The notes under the pieces: model-generated
The model's database searches: none
What the model saw: the letters and a program-made list of their open reading frames with translations, nothing else
Told to the model about the DNA's origin: nothing
Assembly (NCBI RefSeq): GCF_030408755.1
Contig: NZ_CP047209.1
Location: 1-64,000 of the forward strand
Direction of reading: 5' to 3'
Length of the DNA stretch: 64,000 nt
From: Corynebacterium felinum
GTDB taxonomy: Bacteria; Actinomycetota; Actinomycetes; Mycobacteriales; Mycobacteriaceae
In this document: positions 20,653-28,803 of the stretch, in pieces
Layout: each line of letters opens with the position of its first letter
Numbering within the stretch: position 1 is the stretch's first letter
Made by a program: the position numbers and the translations under genes

Positions 20653-21216
20653 GGCTTAAGGGACAAAAAGTGTGGATTTGCGGCGTGTCGCGTTAAGGGA
20701 CATTTTGTGTGGATTTAGTGTCTTCCGTCCCAGCCTTTTCTTATCCCTAAGCTGGGGTTCCATTCTGTATCGATTCCATTGTCGTATGTTGCGGGTCGAC
20801 CGCTAGGGTGGCCTTGGCGTTCATGTGGTTCTTTTGTCCACGCGTTACCGGCAGTGGCTTCACCTACTTTCCCGACCAATGAAGATCATGAAGTGTCGCG
20901 CTTGTGTGGTGTGCAGACAGGTGTTAACACTTGATGCTTTGCACGATAGGCAGATCCAACGTTGAGCACCTGCCGTAGTCGCTTTCCATTTTCACAAGCC
21001 TGCGTCCAGATAATGAACATGAAGTTCGATTCTTCGAAGTCATGCCGCTGGCTTAGCACCACCAGCAAGCAGATCCTATTACCACACTCATGGTGAGAAG
21101 TATGTACATTCCGATGAAACTAGGTTTGGAACTGATGAAAAAACGAAACCACGTACTTTCCGCAGCTAGAGACCACTAAACGAAGTAATTTATCCACACT
21201 TTTTGTCCCTTAAGCC
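20653..21216. mobile_element. IS256-type miniature element (internally deleted insertion sequence)
   Basis: Perfect 25-bp terminal inverted repeats begin GGCTTAAGGGAC at 20653 and end GTCCCTTAAGCC at 21216. The flanks are an 8-bp direct repeat GTGGTGTG at 20645-20652 and 21217-21224, as IS256-family insertions produce. A second, slightly different end copy lies inside at 20693-20714. The minus strand retains a frameshifted zinc-ribbon-like fragment near 20940-21010 (ATTAGAQRWICLSCKAS), reminiscent of the N-terminus of IS1249-type transposases. No intact transposase remains, so movement would need one in trans. Confidence 0.8.
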
Positions 21217-21244
21217 GTGGTGTGTGGGTTCTTAGTTTGTTATT

Positions 21245-21316
21245 AGTTAGAGTTAGAGCGGGTGCTACTTGTAAAACCGCAGGTCATTTTTTGGTTGGTG
21301 TGCTGAAACTCTAACT
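21245..21316 (+). repeat. 72-nt stem-bounded element, copy C (AGTTAGAG type)
   Basis: Arms AGTTAGAG (21245-21252) and CTCTAACT (21309-21316), 72 nt in all. It is the duplicate of copy B carried along with the tRNA block. Copy D lies 102 bases downstream in opposite orientation. Confidence 0.85.
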
Positions 21317-21418
21317 CTTATTTTTGGGGAAGTCTGTGCGCTGACAGATTCGGAGGCTTTGAGGGGCCGTGGGTCTTTGGGGTGGCTATTAATCTCTGAA
21401 GATTGATTGAGTAAAACT

Positions 21419-21490
21419 GATTCGACTTTCAGCACAGTAATGAAATTTCGACCTCTAGTTTCGTAGGTAGCAGTTACTCTATGTCGAATC
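21419..21490 (-). repeat. 72-nt stem-bounded element, copy D (GATTCGAC type)
   Basis: Arms GATTCGAC and GTCGAATC at 21419-21426 and 21483-21490. The core on the minus strand is more diverged than in other copies (inner hairpin ACCT/AGGT), but the GTGCTGAAA tail and the 72-nt length are kept. Confidence 0.8.
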
Positions 21491-21642
21491 ACTATTTTGC
21501 TTATATATTAAACCTGCCACTTGAAGGCTCAGAGTAGGACTGCCGACGTCTGTGACCTGTGAACCTCCTTGTTTGTTGTACACCGTCAACCACAAAGCCA
21601 GTGTGCACACTGCCACGCGGAGGCTTAATGCTATGAAAAAAT

Positions 21643-21676
21643 CCTTCATGGCAACAAGCTGCGGTTGCCATGAAGG
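21643..21676 (-). terminator. Terminator of the secreted surface protein gene
   Basis: A 13-bp perfect stem (21643-21655 with 21664-21676) is followed on the minus strand by six T residues. It stands 32 bases beyond the stop codon of the gene at 21708-22808. Confidence 0.88.
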
Positions 21677-21707
21677 AAGCACTAATCGACAGTGAAACAG
21701 ACGCTGT

Positions 21708-22808
21708 TTAGATTCCGAGTGCCATACGTACCTGCTGTGGAAGGATCTGTGCTGGAATGAGCCCAGCTTTAAAAATCCCAGCAATAGCCCCGATGAGTGT
21801 TGCCAGTCCGCCAATGGCGCCGATGACCGCCAATAACGGAGTTAACCACGAACTATTCTCAGAAGAGGAAGGGGGCACAAGTGCATTGTGAGAATTGACC
21901 TGTACAAACAAGTATGGAGAATTTGCTCCACCCAAGGGGTCGGTCATATTCCAGACTTGCGCACCTTGAGCAGTTGTGCGTGCATTCACGCGTACGGGCA
22001 CGTCCTTGCTAAGGGTAACAGCATCGTGGAAAGCTCTGGTAGTACCACGAGCAGTCACCGAGGCATCATCAATTGTGACGAGGTTATCGGCACGGATACC
22101 AAAGCTTTGCAAAGTATCGGCTGCATTCCCAACAAATCCTTGAGCAGAAACCGAACCACCGCGAAGATGAACAGCACCTGAAGCATAAATGCCATAACTA
22201 GTCTGTTCAGCGCGGTTTGCTGTTACTGTGAGGGATCCTGAATTGATGGAAATATCTTTGGTACTAAAGATGCCCGAAGCAACAAGACTATTCGCTTCAC
22301 CTGGCTTTAAAGTAAGCTCAGGGCCGTCGAAAACAATGGGGCCGTGGGAATGCAGACCACTATTTGTGCTGGTTGCTTCAGCGGTTGTGACATTCAGCTT
22401 TCCTTGGCCAGTCACTGTCAAGGGGCCAGATCCTGTGTGCATAATTGCAATGGTATTTCCGTTAAATCGAGGTAGATCAATGGAATTAGATTGATGAATG
22501 TCGAGTGTAAGTTTTTCGAGATTCGAGTAGATCGCCGATGCGTCTCGGAAATCGGATTTTACTTCACGTGCTTCATTCAACGTTGCTTTTTTGAGCGTTA
22601 ATGTGGAGGTTTCCGCATTGAAACTTACCGTTCCATCGCCCTTGACGTCATTCTTATTCTCATCGGTGACTTGAATTTTCCCAACCCAAATGGGGTATGT
22701 TTGCGCTGCTAAAGATGCTGGTGCTACCAATGTTGCGCTCAGACCCACGAGGGTTAAAGCGACAGTGGCCAAACGCCGACCTGAGGTAGATGATTCTTGA
22801 ATTCGCAT
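21708..22808 (-). CDS. Secreted, membrane-anchored surface protein with repetitive beta-rich domain
   Basis: The 366-residue product has an N-terminal signal peptide (about 1-35, ending LAAQT) and a beta-rich domain of short imperfect repeats (about 36-310) rich in Ser, Thr, Asn and Gly. Phrases such as SINSGSLTVTANRA and DNLVTIDDASVTARG suggest a parallel beta-helix or carbohydrate-binding-like fold. A Ser/Pro linker and a C-terminal hydrophobic helix (about 322-348) with a short tail follow. There is no LPxTG sorting motif, so anchoring would be by the helix. A palindrome precedes the gene and a terminator follows it. Function unknown. Confidence 0.7.
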   Translation of the reverse strand: MRIQESSTSGRRLATVALTLVGLSATLVAPASLAAQTYPIWVGKIQVTDENKNDVKGDGTVSFNAETSTLTLKKATLNEAREVKSDFRDASAIYSNLEKLTLDIHQSNSIDLPRFNGNTIAIMHTGSGPLTVTGQGKLNVTTAEATSTNSGLHSHGPIVFDGPELTLKPGEANSLVASGIFSTKDISINSGSLTVTANRAEQTSYGIYASGAVHLRGGSVSAQGFVGNAADTLQSFGIRADNLVTIDDASVTARGTTRAFHDAVTLSKDVPVRVNARTTAQGAQVWNMTDPLGGANSPYLFVQVNSHNALVPPSSSENSSWLTPLLAVIGAIGGLATLIGAIAGIFKAGLIPAQILPQQVRMALGI

Positions 22809-23236
22809 GCAGAATGTCCTCTTTCTTCGATGTTCAAAACTGTGATTTAATCACATATGATCTCGTGATTGAAGCAGATAGTAGCACTTATTAGATAGAA
22901 AGATCTGCCTACGCATTGCTTCTCATTTGCTATTGAGGGTATTGGGAAAAAACTGATGAAATTTATGCGTATGGTGGGAATAAAAGTGGAATTTTTGTAA
23001 TAAATAAAAAATGCCTTGTCCTCAACGGTGCGGGTGTGGGCACAGGGCAGCTGGTTCTCATGTGTCGGTGTTACGGGGGGATATTTTTCGACAACGAACA
23101 GTGTCAAAACTTCTGTGATTGTTATCTCACTAAAAAATTTTTCCGCCACACCCACGCCAGCTTAACAGTACTTAATCGTTAAAGTCGCAGGTCAGAATGT
23201 TTGACGCCCCTTAATTTATCGGGCACGATGGCGTGA
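22809..23236. other. Intergenic region between divergent surface-protein and ABC-importer genes
   Basis: No credible gene. It holds the palindrome TGTGATT-T-AATCACA at 22841-22855, 33 bases upstream of the minus-strand gene, and a second half-matching AATCAC...GTGATT pair at 22850-22870. A fragment resembling the 72-nt family core (GTCGCAGGTCA near 23186) may be a relic. Confidence 0.5.
22841..22855. promoter_or_regulatory. 15-bp perfect palindrome upstream of the surface protein gene
   Basis: TGTGATT-T-AATCACA lies about 33 bases upstream of ATG 22808. It resembles a cAMP-receptor type site (GlxR, TGTGA-N6-TCACA) but has only five bases between the half sites, so the regulator is uncertain. 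Confidence 0.5.
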
Positions 23237-24250
23237 GTGAAATCCTTATCAAACAGATCCATCCTTATGAAGCTGGGCGCGATTATCGGATCAGTCGCGC
23301 TGTTAAGTGCCTGCTCCTCAACGGGCGGAGCAGCAAAAACTGAAAGTTCTGCTGCAAACGTAGCCTCAGGCGGCGTCGATACCCCGAAAATGGTTGTTGC
23401 CATGGTCACCCACGGTGCACCCGGTGATACCTTCTGGGATCTCGTGCGCAAAGGCGCCGAAGACGCAGCGAAGAAAAACAACATGGAATTGCGCTATTCC
23501 TCAGACCCCCAAGCGCCTAACCAAGCCAACCTTGTCCAGGCTGCCATTGACGCAAAGGTCGACGGTATTGTGGTGACCTTGCCCAATGCTGATGCGATTG
23601 GCCCTGCAGCCAAGAAGGCCGTGGACGCAAAGATCCCCACCGTTGCCCTTAATGCAGGTATGGAGGAATACAAGAACTACAACATTTCTGGGTTCTTCGG
23701 GCAGGAAGAAAAGGTTGCTGGAACCCAAGGCGGCGTTCGTTTAGCTGAAGATGGTGCAAAGCATGTGTTGTGTGTCATTCATGAGCAGGGCAATTCCTCC
23801 CAGGAGTCGCGTTGCGCAGGTGTTGCTGAGGGGCTCGATGGCAATGGCAAGGTAGAAATCTTATATGTCAATGGTCAAGACCTCACTAGCGTGCAGTCGA
23901 CGTTGAAGGCAAAGCTGGCGCAAGAGAAGAACATTGACTGGATTATGAGCTTGCAGGCGTCGGTAGCTATGCGTGCTGTTGATGCTGTGGATGAAGCTGG
24001 CGCTGCGGCTAAGGTCGCTACGTTTGATACGAATGCTGAGCTTGTCGACGCCATCGCAGCGAATAAGATCGCGTGGGCAATTGATCAGCAGCCCTATCTT
24101 CAGGGATATATGGCCATTGACAGCCTGTGGTTAGCGAAGCGCAACGGTGCCACTGTTGGTGGTGGACGCCCTGTCTATACTGGCCCAAGCTTTGTCGACT
24201 CCAGCAATGTTGAACTGATCGCTGAAGCTGCGAAAGCTGGCTTGCGATGA
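23237..24250 (+). CDS. Ribose-type sugar ABC transporter, substrate-binding lipoprotein
   Basis: The product has 337 residues from GTG 23237, or 327 from ATG 23267 (MKLGAIIGSVALLSAC); neither start has a clear ribosome-binding site. The signal peptide ends in lipobox LSAC. The mature part is a periplasmic-binding-protein-like domain of the RbsB type: VAMVTHGAPGDTFWDLVRKGAEDAAK, the D-GIVVTLPNADAI block, and a closing segment on substrate-dependent cargo (AIDQQPYLQGYMAIDSL). It binds sugar outside and delivers it to the permease encoded next, which overlaps it by four bases. The substrate is unknown. Confidence 0.85.
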   Translation: MKSLSNRSILMKLGAIIGSVALLSACSSTGGAAKTESSAANVASGGVDTPKMVVAMVTHGAPGDTFWDLVRKGAEDAAKKNNMELRYSSDPQAPNQANLVQAAIDAKVDGIVVTLPNADAIGPAAKKAVDAKIPTVALNAGMEEYKNYNISGFFGQEEKVAGTQGGVRLAEDGAKHVLCVIHEQGNSSQESRCAGVAEGLDGNGKVEILYVNGQDLTSVQSTLKAKLAQEKNIDWIMSLQASVAMRAVDAVDEAGAAAKVATFDTNAELVDAIAANKIAWAIDQQPYLQGYMAIDSLWLAKRNGATVGGGRPVYTGPSFVDSSNVELIAEAAKAGLR

Positions 24251-25263
24251 GCGATGACCGGCTACGCTCTCGTAGTGCCTGGCAGTCTTTCATTCGCCGC
24301 CCGGAGCTGACCAGTGTCGTTGGGGCACTGGTTATTTTCACATTATTCATGGTGGTGGCACCACCATTTCGTACCCTTGACGCATTTGCCACAGTTTTGT
24401 ACGCCAGTTCCACTTTGGGAATTGTGGCGGTAGCGGTCGGCTTGCTCATGATTGGTGATGAATTTGATTTGTCTTCGGGTGTGGCGGTGACGACCGCGGC
24501 TCTCGGGGCAACAATGCTAAATTATAACCTCGGTTTAAATTCGTGGGTTGGGGCATTTATGGCTCTTATTATATCGCTCGCTATTGGTGCTTTAAATGGC
24601 TATTTAGTGACACGTACTGGCATTGCTAGTTTCTTAATTACACTCGCCGCGTTTTTAATGCTTCAGGGATTGAATTTGGCAATTACAAAGTTGGTGACCG
24701 GTCAGGTAGCCACGCCTTCAATTGCTGATATGGAAGGATTTGAATCGGCACGTAAAGTGTTTGCTGGGTCTGTTTCAATTGGTGGCATTTCTGTGCGCGT
24801 GACTGTTTTTTGGTGGATTTTCTTTGTTGCACTTGCCAGCTACATGCTGTTTAAAACGCGTTTCGGCAACTGGATTTTTGCTGTTGGTGGGGATCAGGCG
24901 GCAGCACGCGCGGTTGGAGTCCCTGTTCGCCGTGTGAAAATCATTTTGTTTATGTTTGTCGGTTTCGCTGCTTGGTTTGTTGGCATGCATACCCTGTTTG
25001 CCTTTGACTCCATTCAAGCTGGTCAAGGCATTGGCAATGAGTTTTTGTACATTATTGCTGCAGTGATTGGTGGTTGTGCTTTGACCGGTGGTCGGGGCAC
25101 TGCTGTGGGGACAGCGATTGGTGCTCTTATTTTTGGTATGACGAATCAGGGAATTGTGTATGCCGGTTGGAATCCTGACTGGTTTAAGTTTTTCTTGGGC
25201 GCGATGCTGTTGTTTGCAGTATTGACGAATTCGTCTTTTGCTAATTTCACGTCGAAACGTTAG
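24247..25263 (+). CDS. Ribose-type sugar ABC transporter, permease
   Basis: The 338-residue integral membrane protein has eight to ten hydrophobic helices. It belongs to the RbsC/XylH class (BPD_transp_2), shown by IGDEFDLSSGVAV, the NGYLVTRTGIASFLITLAAFLMLQG block and the conserved IGGCALTGGRGTAVGTAIGALIFG loop. Its ATGA start overlaps the binding-protein stop. It forms the membrane channel with the ATPase encoded 15 bases downstream. Confidence 0.87.
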   Translation: MSDDRLRSRSAWQSFIRRPELTSVVGALVIFTLFMVVAPPFRTLDAFATVLYASSTLGIVAVAVGLLMIGDEFDLSSGVAVTTAALGATMLNYNLGLNSWVGAFMALIISLAIGALNGYLVTRTGIASFLITLAAFLMLQGLNLAITKLVTGQVATPSIADMEGFESARKVFAGSVSIGGISVRVTVFWWIFFVALASYMLFKTRFGNWIFAVGGDQAAARAVGVPVRRVKIILFMFVGFAAWFVGMHTLFAFDSIQAGQGIGNEFLYIIAAVIGGCALTGGRGTAVGTAIGALIFGMTNQGIVYAGWNPDWFKFFLGAMLLFAVLTNSSFANFTSKR

Positions 25264-25278
25264 TGAGGAGGTTGTTCG

Positions 25279-26037
25279 TTGAGTGTTGTTGAACTGAAAG
25301 ATGTTTCTAAATCCTACGGCTCTTTCGCTGCGTTGCGCGATATTAATCTTCAGGTGCATGCTGGGTCGGTGACGTGCATTTTAGGTGATAATGGTGCAGG
25401 AAAGTCGACGCTGATTAAGGTGCTGTCAGGGCTGCACCCTGCAAGTTCTGGGGAAGTATTGATCGATGGCGTCCCTACCGTTTTGTCTGGGCCTCGTGAT
25501 GCCTTAAACCATGGGATCGCAACCGTGTATCAGGATTTGGCGGTCGTCGGTCAGATGAGCGTGTGGCGTAATTTCTTCTTAGGACAAGAACTCACCGGCG
25601 CTTTTGGTCGGTTGAAGACTGATGAAATGAAGCACATTACGCAGGATCAACTCAGTGCAATGGGTATTGATTTGCCTGATGTGAATGTTGATGTCAACTC
25701 TTTGTCTGGTGGTCAACGCCAGGTCGTGGCCATTGCTCGCGCCATTTATTTCGGTGCTCGTGTCCTTGTTTTGGATGAGCCCACCGCGGCATTGGGTGTA
25801 AAACAGTCCGGTATGGTGTTGCGATTTGTGGCTGCTGCACGCGACCGCGGCATTGGGGTTGTGTTGATTACCCATAATCCACATCATGCCTATTTGGTGG
25901 GGGATCATTTCACGATTCTTAAACTCGGCCGCCAGATAGTGAATGTTCCTCGTGATCAAGTCACTCTAGAGCAGCTCACGCAACACATGGCCGGCGGTAG
26001 CGAACTAGAGGCGTTAAGCCACGAGCTTCGCGGCTAA
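25279..26037 (+). CDS. Ribose-type sugar ABC transporter, ATPase
   Basis: The 252-residue single-domain ATPase has Walker A GDNGAGKST, Q-loop YQD, signature LSGGQRQVVAIARA, Walker B VLVLDEPTAAL and switch His in LITHNPHH. Typical RbsA/MglA proteins are tandem duplicates of about 500 residues; this one carries one domain and presumably dimerises. The start is GTG or TTG (SVVELKDVSKSYG) behind GAGGAGG. It is the last gene of a three-gene importer operon lacking an encoded kinase or repressor. Confidence 0.87.
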   Translation: MSVVELKDVSKSYGSFAALRDINLQVHAGSVTCILGDNGAGKSTLIKVLSGLHPASSGEVLIDGVPTVLSGPRDALNHGIATVYQDLAVVGQMSVWRNFFLGQELTGAFGRLKTDEMKHITQDQLSAMGIDLPDVNVDVNSLSGGQRQVVAIARAIYFGARVLVLDEPTAALGVKQSGMVLRFVAAARDRGIGVVLITHNPHHAYLVGDHFTILKLGRQIVNVPRDQVTLEQLTQHMAGGSELEALSHELRG

Positions 26038-26045
26038 ACATAAAA

Positions 26046-26066
26046 AATGCCCCGTCAAGGGGCATT
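26046..26066 (-). terminator. Terminator between convergent genes
   Basis: An 8-bp stem AATGCCCC/GGGGCATT (26046-26053 with 26059-26066). On the minus strand it is followed by TTTTTA, so it mainly ends the 26082-26747 transcript. It may also stop the ABC operon on the plus strand. Confidence 0.75.
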
Positions 26067-26081
26067 ATACTTTCAGCCTAA

Positions 26082-26747
26082 CTACTTATCGGCCTTCTTC
26101 TCGTCCTCAGCGAAATCTCTCTCCAAAGCCTCGAAAAGATCATCCTCCAAGTCCTGCGCGGCAGCAGCCTCATTGCCTTCAGTCGGCGTCTCGGTGGAAT
26201 AGACCAACACAGATTCCAAAGATTCAACAGTATCAGGAGTCTCGTAGTCCTCAACCTTCGGAGGTGCAGTACGAACCGGCTTACGGGACTGGCCCAAACC
26301 GAACAAGAAATACACCGCACCACCAATAACAGCCATAATCACAGCTGCCAACGAGAACGTAGCCCACTTACTACGCTTTGCGTCCTTCCGCGCAGCCTTC
26401 TTCGCTGCCTTTTCAGCTTCCTTCGCCTTCTTACGCAACACACGCTTGGAAGCCTTAGCCTTCTTCTCAACCACACCAGACAAATGAGCCACCTTCTCAG
26501 AGGCTACTTTCTCCAGCTCACCAACGTGAAGATCATCCTTCAAATCATCAATACGCTTCAACGCTTTTTCCGACAACGTCGAAAAACGCTGCGTCGAATC
26601 ATCGATGAAGCCCTTCACGTTATAGCTGTTGGCGGCGTCGATAAGCGCCTCGTATGCCTCGTTCGCCTTACGGTCGCGGTAATCTGCGTAGGAACCGTAA
26701 GCCTTCTTAGCCATGCGCGTAGCAGTAGTTAGCGCGGTGAGATTCAT
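26082..26747 (-). CDS. Membrane protein with lysine-rich coiled coil, unknown function
   Basis: The 221-residue product (MNLTALTTATRMAKKAYGSYADYRDRK) has an N-terminal helical region (about 1-90), a Lys/Ala-rich coiled-coil stretch (about 90-125), one membrane helix (about 127-150, WATFSLAAVIMAVIGGAVYFLFG) and an acidic C-terminal tail. The topology, with one central helix and charged flanks, suggests a cytoplasmic N-part and an outside acidic tail, or the reverse. It is divergent from ppiA, a neighbourhood conserved in corynebacteria. No function is known to me. Confidence 0.75.
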   Translation of the reverse strand: MNLTALTTATRMAKKAYGSYADYRDRKANEAYEALIDAANSYNVKGFIDDSTQRFSTLSEKALKRIDDLKDDLHVGELEKVASEKVAHLSGVVEKKAKASKRVLRKKAKEAEKAAKKAARKDAKRSKWATFSLAAVIMAVIGGAVYFLFGLGQSRKPVRTAPPKVEDYETPDTVESLESVLVYSTETPTEGNEAAAAQDLEDDLFEALERDFAEDEKKADK

Positions 26748-26827
26748 GTTCGCTCCTAGAGAATAGGTAGTGCTATTTGCACTCCCAGCCTAGCCATAAA
26801 AGCTTCAACGTGCTTAAGATGGCAGAC

Positions 26828-27352
26828 ATGAGTTTTAAGACTGCAACTGCAATCCTGCACACCAACAAGGGTGACATCGAAATCGAACTGTACGGAAACC
26901 ACGCACCAAAAACCGTGGAAAACTTCGTCACCCTCGCCGACGGCACCGCCGACTACACCACCAAGAACGCATCCGGCACCGACGAAGGTCCCTTCTACGA
27001 CGGCTCCACCTTCCACCGTGTCATCGCAGGCTTCATGATCCAAGGCGGCGACCCAACCGGAACCGGCCGCGGCGGCCCAGGCTACATCTTCGACAACGAA
27101 ATCCACCCTGAACTGCGCTTCGACCGCCCATTCTTGGTGGCAATGGCAAACGCCGGCCCTAACACCAACGGCTGCCAGTTCTTCATCACCGTTGACGCAC
27201 ACCCATACCTCAACAACGGCTACACCATCTTCGGTGAGGTCACCGACCAGGCATCCCAGCAGGTTGTGCTTGACATCTCTACCGTCGGCACCGACCGCAC
27301 TGACCGCCCAGTCGAGCCAGTCGTGATCGAATCCGTCGAGATCAAGAACTAA
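26828..27352 (+). CDS. ppiA: Cyclophilin-type peptidyl-prolyl cis-trans isomerase
   Basis: The enzyme speeds proline isomerisation during folding. ATG 26828 (MSFKTATAILHTNKGDIEIELYG) gives 174 residues; ATG 26819 is also possible. The cyclophilin core shows FHRVIAGFMIQGGDPTGTGRGGPGY (catalytic Arg and Gln), FDNEIHPELRFDRPFLVAMANAGPNTNGCQFFIT and the Trp-equivalent loop TIFGEVTDQA. No signal peptide is present, so it acts in the cytoplasm. Highly C-ending codons suggest strong expression. The rhomboid gene follows. Confidence 0.94.
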   Translation: MSFKTATAILHTNKGDIEIELYGNHAPKTVENFVTLADGTADYTTKNASGTDEGPFYDGSTFHRVIAGFMIQGGDPTGTGRGGPGYIFDNEIHPELRFDRPFLVAMANAGPNTNGCQFFITVDAHPYLNNGYTIFGEVTDQASQQVVLDISTVGTDRTDRPVEPVVIESVEIKN

Positions 27353-27376
27353 AAACCTTCACACGAAAGGTACATC

Positions 27377-27411
27377 AAGGAGGGGACCAACATACTTGGT
27401 TCCCTCCTTTT
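27377..27411 (+). terminator. Terminator of ppiA
   Basis: An imperfect stem of about 14 bp pairs AAGGAGGGGACCAA-like sequence (27377-27390) with its complement at 27395-27409 and runs into TTTT. It starts 25 bases after the ppiA stop codon. Confidence 0.75.
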
Positions 27412-27423
27412 CGCATGCCCACC

Positions 27424-28002
27424 ATGAACATCATTCGCACAGCCCCCGTTACCACCGCCCTTTGCGCAGTCATGCTCGTACTGTGGCCAATCACAGCCAC
27501 ACAACCTGACATCTTTGCAACCCTCCTCTTCTACGCACCCAACCCCAGCATCCACACTGCGCTCAGCTCGGCCTTCGTCCACTCGGGTGCCTCACACCTC
27601 GCCATGAACGTCTTCCTCCTTGTCCTCCTCGGTGGGGAGGTTGAACGCTACGTCGGGGCCGTACGCTACACAGCTATCTTTGGCACCGCCGCACTTGGCG
27701 CCGCCGCCTGCATCACTTACCTTGACCCGAACTCAGCCACAGTTGGTGCATCAGGTGTGCTCTACGCACTCATGGTGTTGCTCATCGGCATGAATATCGC
27801 GCGAAAGACAGACCTTCGTGGACCGATAGTGCTCGTTGTGATCAACGTGGCATTCAGCTTCATCACTCCAGGTGTCAGCATTGCTGGACACCTCGGGGGT
27901 CTGATTGCCGGAGTGGTGATGTTACCAACTGTGCTACGCGGCTGGGTTTGGCCCATCATTGTGTGTGCTGTTAGTGCAACGTATGTGCTTGTGGCACTTT
28001 AG
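27424..28002 (+). CDS. Rhomboid family intramembrane serine protease
   Basis: The 192-residue membrane protein has six hydrophobic helices. The catalytic serine motif GASG sits in TVGASGVLYAL and the catalytic His in AGHLGGLIAG near the C-terminus. SHLAMNVFLLVLLGGEVERYVG matches the conserved HxxxN loop of rhomboids. ATG 27424 (MNIIRTAPV) is chosen over 27415 for its typical N-terminus. Rhomboids cut membrane proteins within the bilayer; the substrate is unknown. Position after ppiA is conserved in corynebacteria. Confidence 0.9.
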   Translation: MNIIRTAPVTTALCAVMLVLWPITATQPDIFATLLFYAPNPSIHTALSSAFVHSGASHLAMNVFLLVLLGGEVERYVGAVRYTAIFGTAALGAAACITYLDPNSATVGASGVLYALMVLLIGMNIARKTDLRGPIVLVVINVAFSFITPGVSIAGHLGGLIAGVVMLPTVLRGWVWPIIVCAVSATYVLVAL

Positions 28003-28011
28003 ATTCCACTG

Positions 28012-28234
28012 TTCATCCACAGCAAAAGTTATCCACAAGAGTTATCCACATTGTGGAAAATTACAAGAATGTTCTTTACTTCCTTGTGTACTAACACTCA
28101 GTCGAAAATTACTGCACAACCCTGTGAAATTGTGGAATTTTCGCACACCTGTACAGATGTGAAAAAGTGGACAGAGAATTCCACAGGCTGTGTGTAAACT
28201 TCTTTTCACAGCTTTACTCACAGCCTGTGGATAA
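28012..28234. other. Second cluster of DnaA boxes, 26 kb from oriC
   Basis: Perfect TTATCCACA boxes lie at 28029-28037 and 28042-28050, an imperfect one (TTCATCCACA) at 28012-28021, and a perfect inverse one (TGTGGATAA) at 28226-28234. GAATTCCACAGGC near 28176 is also present in oriC at 2151. The cluster is in a non-coding gap after the rhomboid gene. It could titrate DnaA or be a relic of origin duplication. Confidence 0.7.
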
Positions 28235-28342
28235 CTTTGTTGGAGGGGGTGTGTACAAGCGGGATGGTGTTCAAAAATACTGCATCTTTGCTATTTTTCA
28301 AGCCAGATTGGGGCAAGTAGCAAGGATGAGAGGATTCATTCA

Positions 28343-28803
28343 GAGTGGTTTGGGATCATGGAAATCACGCTGATCTTCAACACGTGCGTGTGTGTATGTT
28401 CTGCCACATTGGGTACCCCTTTAATTTTCGACCAGGATCTATTCACGAGAGCACCAGGGTGCGGAAGTCAATAAACTGAGTGACCGCATCTACTTTATGA
28501 TCGTGTGTGTATCGGGAGCGCTGTTCTTAGTAGCGGTAGAGGGCTTTGGATATATAAGAAAAAAATATTGATTCGACATAGAGCAAGTGCTACCTGTAAA
28601 ACTGCAGGTCAATTTTTCATTTGTTTGCTGAAAGTCGAATCAGCATTTTTGAATCAATCCCCACGTATTCATAGGTATGGTTTTCGGCAGTGGTGTGTAA
28701 TGTTTTTCCTGTCTCGTCACTTCGATCATGTCTCAGGGCACCGTCGTCGCCCGAGCCTTCTTTTCACAATGCGATTTCCTGATGGGAAAACCTCAATACC
28801 TAC
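28343..28803 (+). repeat. Long intergenic repeat, copy 2 (about 460 bp)
   Basis: It aligns with 9344-9813 over its whole length at roughly four bases in five, including the embedded 72-nt element E. No reading frame is shared. Its right edge falls at the start codon of the hypothetical gene at 28804. Confidence 0.8.
28570..28641 (+). repeat. 72-nt stem-bounded element, copy E (GATTCGAC type)
   Basis: Arms GATTCGAC (28570-28577) and GTCGAATC (28634-28641). Here the inner AGCAA also pairs with TTGCT ahead of the tail, extending the fold. Confidence 0.85.

Larger units (their letters stand above)
20401..21366 (+). repeat. Direct repeat containing the tRNA block, copy 2, interrupted
   Basis: It matches 13620-14010 in two pieces, 20401-20652 and 21217-21366. 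The missing middle is filled by the inserted element 20653-21216. The right piece resumes at the exact point where the left stops, counting the 8-bp target duplication. Confidence 0.85.

Noticed and set aside
22841..22855. GlxR/CRP binding site
   Set aside because: The half sites fit but the spacer is five instead of six bases, so only a generic palindrome is reported.
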